A stretch of 64,000 nt of DNA, taken from Streptomyces sp. NBC_01198 (GTDB lineage Bacteria; Actinomycetota; Actinomycetes; Streptomycetales; Streptomycetaceae). The notes beneath the pieces were generated by a model, which made no database searches, had not been told where the DNA came from, and saw nothing but the letters and a program-made list of their open reading frames with translations. The position numbers and the translations under genes are program-made. Positions 57,976 to 64,000 of this stretch are shown in pieces; the stretch's first letter is position 1, and each line of letters begins with the position of its first letter. The stretch spans positions 1,302,001 to 1,366,000 of the forward strand of contig NZ_CP108568.1 in NCBI RefSeq assembly GCF_036010485.1, given 5' to 3'.

Positions 57976-58266
57976 CTACTTCACGATCTCCTTCGCGAAG
58001 AAGGCCGCGGCTTTTACCAGGATGTCGTTCGCCTTCTTGGCCTCAGCCAGCTCGCGGCGCAGGCGCCGCAGCTCCTCACGTTCCTCGCTGGTCAGGGCGC
58101 CCGCCGGCCCCTCGCCCTGGTCGATTTTCGCCTGCTTGACCCAGCCACGCAACCCCTCGGGGCTCACTCCCAGTTCCCGGGCGATCTCGGTGACGTTCCG
58201 ATGCGGCGACGACCGGACGAGCGCGACCGCGTCCCGCTTGAACTCGGCCGTGTACCGCTTGCTCAT
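57976..58266 (-). CDS. IS3-family transposase OrfA
   Basis: About 96 residues from the ATG at 58266 (an in-frame upstream start at 58284 is also possible). It has SKRYTAEFKRDAVALVRSSP, helix-turn-helix NVTEIARELGVSPEGLRGWV and the leucine-zipper-like LRRLRRELAEAKKANDILVK. This DNA-binding subunit recognises the element ends and is fused to OrfB by frameshifting to give the transposase. Confidence 0.92.
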   Translation of the reverse strand: MSKRYTAEFKRDAVALVRSSPHRNVTEIARELGVSPEGLRGWVKQAKIDQGEGPAGALTSEEREELRRLRRELAEAKKANDILVKAAAFFAKEIVK

Positions 58267-58351
58267 GTTGCTCTTGCCACTCAACTTGGACTGCTTCCTC
58301 CGGGACGAACCGTCCCAGTATCAGGCTGTCCAACTCACTGGGGGAACTTCA

Positions 58352-58963
58352 GGACTCCCGCTTCCGCCGCTTCCTGGAAGACACCGGACTCTCCTACGTG
58401 GTCGCGGTCCCCAAATCCCAGCAGGTCCACGGCCCACGCATCGGCCACCTCCTCACCCAGGCCCCGCCCCAAGGCTTGGCGGCGCCTGTCCGCCGGACCC
58501 GGCGCGAGGGCGATCGCCTCTACGATTGTGCCGCCGCCCGCCTCCCGGCGGTATGGGAGTTCGACGGTGACGAACTCTCCCGGCAGCACTCGATGCTGGC
58601 CCGCCGCAGCATCGCCAAGCCTGACGAGGTTGCCTACTACCTCGCCTGCGCACCCCTGGACGCCACCGTCGCAGACCTCGTCCGCATCGCCGGCTGCCGC
58701 TGGAGAATCGAGGAGTCCTTCCAGAGCGCGAAGAACGAATGCGGCCTGGACCAGTACGAAGTCCGGCGCTTTGTCGACTGGTACCGGCACATCACCCTTG
58801 CCATGCTCGCCCACGCGTTCCTGGCCATCATGGCCGCCCAGGAACGCGAAAAGGGGGCAGACCGCACCACACACCCGAGCTCGTGGACCTCACACCAGCC
58901 GAAATCCGCCGTCTGCTGGCAACTGGACCCCGTCACAGTCCTCCATTCCGCGACCATGCACTG
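58352..58963 (+). pseudogene. IS701-family transposase 3' part (copy 2)
   Basis: It continues the frame interrupted at 57034: SRFRRFLEDTGLSYVVAVPK, YYLACAPLDATVADLVRIAG and the catalytic-Glu region RIEESFQSAKNECGLDQYEV. RRFVDWYRHITLAMLAHAFL follows. After EKGADRT near 58868 a frameshift leads away from the normal end, which continues in another frame as ELVDLTPAEIRRLLATGP and WSYWRRQHQEHARRCHYERR up to about 59020. Confidence 0.85.
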
Positions 58964-59139
58964 ACCTGGTCCTACTGGCGCCGCCAGCATCAGGAGCACG
59001 CGCGCCGATGCCACTACGAACGGCGCGGACACACCTTCGTGCGACCTGTCGACGAAACGGCCTCCGGCCCCACAACCGCACGGCTACACTCACCGCCACC
59101 AAGCCGCTGACCAGGACATACAGGAACTCTCGCTGGAAT

Positions 59140-59709
59140 CTAGCGCAGGTGGTACATCGGCAGCTTTTCGTCGAGGACCTGCGGCCGCGGCAGGCGCAGG
59201 CCGAAGTGGTCCTCGATCGCGAGCATGGTCAACCGCATGCCGCGCTGGTCCAGTTGCGGCCCGGAGGGTAGGACGCCCAGCGCCTCCAGCGCAGGGACGA
59301 GCAGGCCCGGTTCCGCACCGTACCGCCGTGCTTCCTCGCCCACGCCGAAGCCGGTGACGCACGCGCCATCCAGGTAGTGACGGAAAAGCGAGGGCGGGCT
59401 CCATGGCGTCAGCAGGAAGTTGACGGCAGCCACACCACCGCGTGACACCGCGGCGAGGCCGCCCGCGGTCGCGCCGACGGCGTCGCCGTACTCCACCGCG
59501 AAGGCCCATCCGGCCGCCTCGCCCACCCGGGCGACGCAGCGCGCCCCGCTGCCCAGCGCCTCCTGCGCGTCCTGCGCCGAGCCGGGGCGGGCGTCCTCGC
59601 CAGGACCGGAGCCGAGTCGCGCGGCAAGCGCGGTGGGCGGTATGCCCCTTGCGAAAGTCACGCAGTCGACCAGGTACGGCTCCAGCAGCCACCCGATGCC
59701 GTCGGACAC
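59140..59709 (-). CDS. DUF6461-family protein
   Basis: A 189-residue protein resembling the actinobacterial DUF6461 group: GWAFAVEYGDAVGATAGGLA, VNFLLTPWSPPSLFRHYLDG, ACVTGFGVGEEARRYGAEPG and LTMLAIEDHFGLRLPRP. It is cytoplasmic and of unknown function. The ATG at 59709 begins SDGIGWLLEPYLVD. Its TAG stop is part of the CTAG at 59140-59143 that marks the IS701 copy 2 end, so the insertion landed exactly at the stop codon. The original last residues may have been different. Confidence 0.8.
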   Translation of the reverse strand: MSDGIGWLLEPYLVDCVTFARGIPPTALAARLGSGPGEDARPGSAQDAQEALGSGARCVARVGEAAGWAFAVEYGDAVGATAGGLAAVSRGGVAAVNFLLTPWSPPSLFRHYLDGACVTGFGVGEEARRYGAEPGLLVPALEALGVLPSGPQLDQRGMRLTMLAIEDHFGLRLPRPQVLDEKLPMYHLR

Positions 59710-59837
59710 GGCTGTTCCCCCTCCACCGGTGATGATCTCTGCTCAGGCAGCAGACTCGCACACGGCGCTGACAGGCCGGGGGTGTCCGTGCAAGCGCGAA
59801 GGCGTCCGACCGCCGGAGCCTGGATGCCTGGCGCATG

Positions 59838-59899
59838 CGGGCCACACTCACCGCCAACAGGCCGCTGAACAGGACATACGGAGAACTCTCACTGGAGTA
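59838..59899. mobile_element. solitary IS701 terminal fragment
   Basis: ACACTCACCGCCAACAGGCC and, a little further, GACATACGGAGAACTCTCAC ending CTGGAGTA then CTAG (59900-59903) match the right end of the IS701 copies. No transposase sequence adjoins it, so it is an orphan end, perhaps left by deletion. Confidence 0.7.
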
Positions 59900-59924
59900 C
59901 TAGGCCGTCTCTTTCAGATCATGC

Positions 59925-60290
59925 TCAGGCGGCATCCCACTCTGCTTGCAGCCAGCTGAGTTGCGCCCTGCTGAGCGGAGGCTCAAATCCTTCGGGGAAC
60001 ATGAGCGTGAGAGGCTGAGGACACATGCCTTCGGGCCCGTGCTTCTCACAGTGCAGAGCCACGAGATGCGGTCCCTCCCCGCAAGCCTCACGTTGGTAGA
60101 AGCGGTCATGCGCCTGGCAGAAGTACGAGAACACCGTGCAGTCATCCTCGTCAGTCGGCTCGTAGAAATCGGGATCCCGGACGATCAGTGTCGCTGGTTC
60201 CTGACGGTTGAACCGGGGGATGGGCCGAGGATCGCGCCACAGCAGTCGAGGAGGAAGCACGCGATCATTCTGCGTCCAAGGGGACTTCGA
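59925..60290 (-). CDS. hypothetical Cys/His-rich protein, 5' end uncertain
   Basis: The open frame ending at 59925 contains FNRQEPATLIVRDPDFYEPT and DEDDCTVFSYFCQAHDRFYQ, then CGEGPHLVALHCEKHGPEGM and PLTLMFPEGFEPPLSRAQLS. Several Cys and His residues could bind metal. The frame extends to 60350, but that upstream part (IYLAAHS...) is the read-through tail of the neighbouring IS5 transposase. The true start is therefore unclear and may have been removed by the IS. I do not recognise the family. Confidence 0.45.
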   Translation of the reverse strand, partial: SKSPWTQNDRVLPPRLLWRDPRPIPRFNRQEPATLIVRDPDFYEPTDEDDCTVFSYFCQAHDRFYQREACGEGPHLVALHCEKHGPEGMCPQPLTLMFPEGFEPPLSRAQLSWLQAEWDAA

Positions 60291-60356
60291 GTCAGCGTGC
60301 AGACCAGATGAAGATGCCCGAGGGATGGAGTGTGCCGCCAGGTAGATCACGGCGGT

Positions 60357-61177
60357 CTAGTCATACCGGGTGGCCAGGCCGCGCCACTGCTTCAGTCTGT
60401 TGATGCAGCGCTCGACCGTGTTGCGCTGCTTGTAGGCGTCCCGGTCGAAGGCCGGTGGCCTGCCGCCTCTACTGCCGCGGCGTTTGCGGTTGGCGGCCTG
60501 GCCAGCGGGCTGCGGGATCACGGCCCGGATCCCGCGCCGACGGAGATGGGTCCGGATCGCGCGGGACGAGTACGCCTTGTCGGCCAGGACCATGACCGGT
60601 GTGGTCCGGGGCCGGCCGATCGGCCGGGGCACCCGTAAGCGGGCCATGACCTCAGGGAATGCGGGTGCGTCACCGGCCTGGCCAGGTGTGACGACGAACG
60701 CAAGCGGGCGGCAGCGGCTGTCCGCTGCAAGGTGGATCTTGGTGGTCAGCCCGCCGCGGGACCGGCCGAGGGGATGGTTGACCGGCTCGCCGGCTGGGGC
60801 CTTTTTTGACGAGCCCCAGCGGCGTGCTGATGGGCACGAACGACGGTTGAATCGACCGCGACGACCCAGTCCAGATCACCTTCGGCGTGGGCCTGAGCGA
60901 GCAGAGCGGTGAAAACCTTTTCCCAGGTCCCGTCGGCGGCCCGCGTCCGCAGCCGATTGTGGGCGCCCTTCCACGAGCGGAGCTGCTCGGGCAGGTCCAT
61001 CCACGGCGTTCCGGTGCGGTACTTGAACGCGATCGCGTCGATCACCCGCCGGTGATCCCGCCATCGCCCACCCCTCTTCGGCGTCCTGTCCGGCAGCAAC
61101 GGCTCAATGCGTGCCCACTGGGCGTCAGTCAACGACACAGACCAACCAACGATCAGATGATCCGAAGGAAACGGCAT
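60357..61177 (-). mobile_element. IS5-family transposase in two overlapping frames (IS427-like)
   Basis: The first ORF, ATG 61177 to stop 60746, encodes SLTDAQWARIEPLLPDRTPK, FKYRTGTPWMDLPEQLRSWK and VVAVDSTVVRAHQHAAGARQ. At a run of six A (minus strand, 60802-60807) a -1 shift gives the second part KAPAGEPVNHPLGRSRGGLT, VLADKAYSSRAIRTHLRRRG and NTVERCINRLKQWRGLATRY. This layout suits programmed frameshifting or transcriptional slippage. An in-frame TAG at 60357 replaces the usual Lys codon, and TAVIYLAA continues beyond it, so the protein is slightly shortened. Activity is uncertain. Confidence 0.8.
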
Positions 61178-61183
61178 AGGGAC

Positions 61184-61383
61184 GCGCGGACGCTGCCCGC
61201 AACTGGCTCGCGGTGCTGGAGGCAGCCGCCCGGCTCTTTGCCAGGCATGGCGCCAAGTCGGTGTCCATGAAACGGGTGGCAGCGTTCGCGGGCGCTGACA
61301 AGGGCACTCAGTTGCGCCGGTTCGGCGAGACGTCGGGGCCGGCCGCCGCACTGTGCTGTTCACACCAGGCGCGGCCGAAGTGA
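61184..61383 (+). pseudogene. TetR-family regulator N-terminal remnant
   Basis: RADAARNWLAVLEAAARLFA followed by RHGAKSVSMKRVAAFAGADK and GTQLRRFGET matches the DNA-binding domain of TetR proteins. The first residues are missing where the IS5 element begins, and the frame ends at TGA 61381 just after the helix-turn-helix. It was probably disrupted by the IS5 insertion and then shortened. Confidence 0.7.
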
Positions 61384-61523
61384 TCCGGAAGCAACTTGGT
61401 TGCCTCGGCCTGGAATTCGCCCTGTTACCAGAACTTCGCATGGGCACCGTTGAGATGAACATCGTGTCAGCTGATATCGCAACCCCTGGACCTGGCAACC
61501 GGCACAGGCGACACTCGGCGACC

Positions 61524-64000
61524 ATGAGACAACCACGATCCTTAAGCGGCGCCGCACTCGCGCGCGTCGGACGGCGGCGTGCGACGCCGCCCGTCCCCGG
61601 CGTCGCCGAGGCCACGCACCCGCCCGGCCGCGTGCGCCGCTCGGCAGGTGCCCTTCTTGTCGCTTCGCTTGTCTCGTTGGCGATGTTGGTCGCCATGGTG
61701 TCCGCCGCGCCCGCGTCGGCGGCTGTCGCCACCGGCTGCGCCACGTTCGGCTCCTCGTTCGCCGCCCAGCAGATCACCGGTGGCGGGGTCGGGTTGCGCC
61801 TGGGCTGCGCCCGTGACGCCGGCAGCCTGCGGCCGCTCGCGGGCGGCGACGACGACCTCGTGGCGGCCATCGACGCCGACGTCACCGACCGGCCGGACCA
61901 GTGGCGGCAGGTGATCGAGCAGGTGGCCGCCACGACCCGTACGGACATGGCACGGGGACTTACGCTGAGTCAGGCGCTGACGCTGCGGGCCCAGCGTGAC
62001 AGCACGGGGTACTACGCGAAGGCGGACGACGAGACGTTCGGCGGCACCGTTACGGCGGTCGGCGACAGCCTGGTGATCGTGGTGCCGGCCGGTGACGTGA
62101 GCACCGCCGGCTTCTGGGACGGCTGGAAGAAGCTCGTGACCGGCCTGGTCGTACTCGGCGTGGTCACCGCGGTCGGCGGGCTGTGCCTGCTCGCCTTCAA
62201 CGTCGGGGCACCGGCGGCCGCTCCGGTGTGCGGTGCCGTGGCCGCCGGCCTGGCCGCGGGAGTCGGTGAACTGGTCAGTGCCAGCCTGGACGGCAAGCCT
62301 TTCGACGCGGACGTGTGGGGCAACGCGATCGGCGCCGCCATAGCCGGTGCGATCAGCGGCTACGCCGCCGGCGCGCTGCTGGAGTATTTCGGCTCGGCCT
62401 CCCGTGCCCTGATCACCATCGTGCAGGAGACTCTGCGCCGATACGCGCTCGCCTTCCGCATCTTCTCGAATCCGCTCGACGCCCTGGCCAACTGGATGAA
62501 CGCCGACATGGCACAGCTCATCATGGACCGCCTCCAGCAGGCCCTGCATGGCATCGGCGCCGCACACCTGCGCGTGCTGCCGCTGGGCGACTCGATCACG
62601 TACGGAGTCGGTGTCCCCGACCAGTCGGGCTACCGTGCCCAGTTGTACGCCGATCTCCGGGGCGACACCAGCGCCGTGGACTTCGTCGGCTCGCAGGACT
62701 CCGGGCAACTCCCCGACACCGACAACGAAGGGCATCCGGGCTGGACGATCGATCAGATCAGCGCGCTGGTGGGGTGCACCATCCCGTACTACCGACCCAA
62801 CGTCGTCGCGCTGCACATCGGCACCAACGACATGAGAGTCGACGGTGGAGCGGACCAGGCCCCGGCCCGGCTCCGCGCGTTGCTCGACCAGATCTTCACC
62901 ATCGACCCGCGGACTCCCGTTCTGGTGGCCACGCTCATCCCGTCCAAGGACACGGCGGTCAACGCGCGGATCCGGCAGTACAACGCCCAGATCCCCGACA
63001 TCGTCGCCGGCGAGCGCGCACAGGGCCGGTTGGTGCGGCTTGTCGACATGGGCGCGATCACCACGGCGGATCTGAACGACTCGCTGCACCCCGGCGCCGC
63101 CGGATACGCCAAGATGGCCGACGCCTTCTACCGCGGCATCCGGGCGGTCACGGCCGCCGGCTGGGTGACGTCCCCGGCTTCCGGAGATGGGAACGCCTGC
63201 TCGCCCGGACAGCCGGGAATGACGAATCCCACAGCGGGCACCCCCACCGACGACGGGTGGGACTGGCAGGGGGCCATCGCGACCGGTGTGGGGGTGACCA
63301 GTGACGAGGTCCGTTTCGCCGACATCGACGGCGACGGCCGCGACGACTACCTCGCGGTGGACGACACCGGGGCAGTGCGGGCCTGGCTCAACGGCGGCGG
63401 TACCCCGCAGTCCTGGCACTGGGACGAGCAGGGCGAGATCGCTTCGGGTGTGGGGGCGAGCCGTGAGGAGGTTCGTTTCGCTGACATCGACGGCGACGGC
63501 CGCGACGACTACCTCGTGGTGGACGACGCCGGGGCAGTGCGGGCGTGGCTGAACAACCGTGGCGGTACCGGTGCGCCCTGGCTCTACCAGGGCCAGATCG
63601 CTTCGGGCGTCGGCGCCACCCGTGAGGAGGTCCGTTTCGCTGACATCGACGGCGACGGCCGCGACGACTACCTGGTGGTCAGCCAGACCGGCCGCATCAC
63701 GGCCTGGATCAACAATCTCGGCGGCAGTGGCGCGGCCTGGCTCAACCAGGGTGAGATCGCCCCCGGAGTCGGCGCCACCCGAGACCAGGTCCGCTTGACC
63801 GACATCGACGGTGACGGCCGCGACGACTACCTGGTGGTCGGGGACGGGGGCCGGGTACGCGCCTGGCTCAACGGCTACGGAACCGACGGCGGTCACTGGC
63901 TCTTCCAGGGCGAGATCGCCTCCGGTGTCGGCGCTGCCCCGTCCACGGTCGACTTCGCAGAGATCAATGGCGACGGCCGCGACGACTACGTCGTCCTCGG
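61524..64000 (+). CDS. large secreted SGNH/GDSL hydrolase with FG-GAP-type repeats, 3' end beyond window
   Basis: At least 825 residues. A signal peptide lies at about 40-67 after a basic N-terminus (AGALLVASLVSLAMLVAMVS). Residues 68-345 are an unrecognised region with a hydrophobic stretch (LVVLGVVTAVGGLCLLAF, about 215-250) and a Gly/Ala-rich helix. The SGNH hydrolase domain spans about 350-540: Ser357 in LPLGDSITYG, HIGTNDMR, and Asp519/His522 in LNDSLHPGAAGY. From about 590 at least five repeats of VRFADIDGDGRDDYLVV followed by AVRAWLN appear every 55-60 residues, a Ca-binding beta-propeller-type array, continuing past the right edge. It is probably an extracellular esterase or lipase. 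The ATG at 61524 was chosen for the signal peptide. Confidence 0.88.
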   Translation, partial: MRQPRSLSGAALARVGRRRATPPVPGVAEATHPPGRVRRSAGALLVASLVSLAMLVAMVSAAPASAAVATGCATFGSSFAAQQITGGGVGLRLGCARDAGSLRPLAGGDDDLVAAIDADVTDRPDQWRQVIEQVAATTRTDMARGLTLSQALTLRAQRDSTGYYAKADDETFGGTVTAVGDSLVIVVPAGDVSTAGFWDGWKKLVTGLVVLGVVTAVGGLCLLAFNVGAPAAAPVCGAVAAGLAAGVGELVSASLDGKPFDADVWGNAIGAAIAGAISGYAAGALLEYFGSASRALITIVQETLRRYALAFRIFSNPLDALANWMNADMAQLIMDRLQQALHGIGAAHLRVLPLGDSITYGVGVPDQSGYRAQLYADLRGDTSAVDFVGSQDSGQLPDTDNEGHPGWTIDQISALVGCTIPYYRPNVVALHIGTNDMRVDGGADQAPARLRALLDQIFTIDPRTPVLVATLIPSKDTAVNARIRQYNAQIPDIVAGERAQGRLVRLVDMGAITTADLNDSLHPGAAGYAKMADAFYRGIRAVTAAGWVTSPASGDGNACSPGQPGMTNPTAGTPTDDGWDWQGAIATGVGVTSDEVRFADIDGDGRDDYLAVDDTGAVRAWLNGGGTPQSWHWDEQGEIASGVGASREEVRFADIDGDGRDDYLVVDDAGAVRAWLNNRGGTGAPWLYQGQIASGVGATREEVRFADIDGDGRDDYLVVSQTGRITAWINNLGGSGAAWLNQGEIAPGVGATRDQVRLTDIDGDGRDDYLVVGDGGRVRAWLNGYGTDGGHWLFQGEIASGVGAAPSTVDFAEINGDGRDDYVVL

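Larger units (their letters stand above)
57035..58351 (-). mobile_element. complete IS3-family insertion sequence
   Basis: A 1317-bp element with perfect 12-bp terminal repeats TGAAGTTCCCCC / GGGGGAACTTCA and TG...CA ends. It is flanked by a GGAC duplication at 57031-57034 and 58352-58355. Comparison with IS701 copy 1, which has the uninterrupted CCAGGACTCCC, proves the insertion point. It carries two intact leftward ORFs in the usual IS3 arrangement and looks functional and fairly recent. Confidence 0.95.
56259..59139 (+). mobile_element. IS701-family element copy 2, interrupted by an IS3 element
   Basis: The ends are TACTCCAG at 56259 and CTGGAAT at 59133-59139 followed by CTAG. Without the inserted element (1317 bp plus a 4-bp duplication) it is 1560 bp. 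Its first 112 bp (56259-56370) and last 110 bp (59030-59139) are long imperfect inverted repeats that both include ACACCTTCGTGCGACCT on one strand. The transposase frame is defective: a frameshift near 56488, a TAA at 56903-56905 in place of a Lys codon present in copy 1, the IS3 insertion and another frameshift near 58868. Confidence 0.85.

Noticed and set aside
61542..63896. 784-codon minus-strand frame at the right end
   Set aside because: It is antisense to the SGNH/FG-GAP protein. The apparent repeats (VVVAAVAVDV) mirror the repeats of the real gene.

Overview
The base composition (high G+C, strong GC3 bias in real genes), the frequent GTG starts, the operons with 1-4 bp overlaps and the gene families (DrrAB-type transporter, CBM2/CBM13 secreted glycosidases, CebR-type operators, DUF6196 and DUF6461 proteins, IS701/IS5/IS3 relics) point to a mycelial actinobacterium, Streptomyces or a close relative such as Catenulispora. 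The genus cannot be settled from the sequence alone. I see no rRNA, tRNA, CRISPR array or origin.

1-11 kb: a biosynthetic cluster in two divergent operons. The leftward operon (5310 to <1) encodes an acyl-CoA/ACP ligase, two acyl carrier proteins, a ketosynthase whose second active-site His is Gln, a short ketosynthase-like domain protein and a complete FabF-like ketosynthase that runs off the left edge. The rightward operon (5746-10997) encodes a methyltransferase whose C-terminus looks like an acyl carrier domain, a GT1 glycosyltransferase, an ABC-2 exporter (permease plus ATPase) and a UDP-xylose synthase-like enzyme. Inferred role: build an acyl or polyene chain on ACPs, methylate it, glycosylate it (possibly with xylose) and export it.

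11-31.7 kb: a plant cell-wall degradation island. It holds secreted GH51-like and GH54 arabinofuranosidases, a GH30 xylanase, a CE1-type esterase, PL11 and PL9 pectinolytic lyases and a clan GH-A hydrolase, most carrying CBM2 or CBM13 modules. It also holds broken genes: a GH74 start fragment, a GH95-like pseudogene, a cutinase/PETase-like polyesterase cut from its signal peptide and its CBM2, and a collapsed CBM13 ORF. Exact CebR-type operators and other AGCGCT-core palindromes mark several of these genes. Two genes share a duplicated promoter/leader segment.

32-50 kb: mostly single metabolic and regulatory genes: SDR/Rrf2 pair, TetR, an E1-only 2-oxoglutarate dehydrogenase, GNAT, an odd aquaporin-like channel, LysR, alpha/beta hydrolase, AMP ligase, nitroreductase, a TetR/quinone oxidoreductase pair and a membrane protein. 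Decayed transposase pieces and fairly long gene-poor gaps lie between them.

50-61.4 kb: an insertion-sequence graveyard. It has IS5-family remnants, two nearly identical but defective IS701-family copies in inverted orientation, and a complete IS3-family element with a 4-bp target duplication inside one of them. Between them sit LysR, SnoaL-like, lipoprotein, DUF6196 and DUF6461 genes. 61.5 kb to the right edge: a large secreted SGNH hydrolase followed by FG-GAP-type repeats, cut by the window edge.
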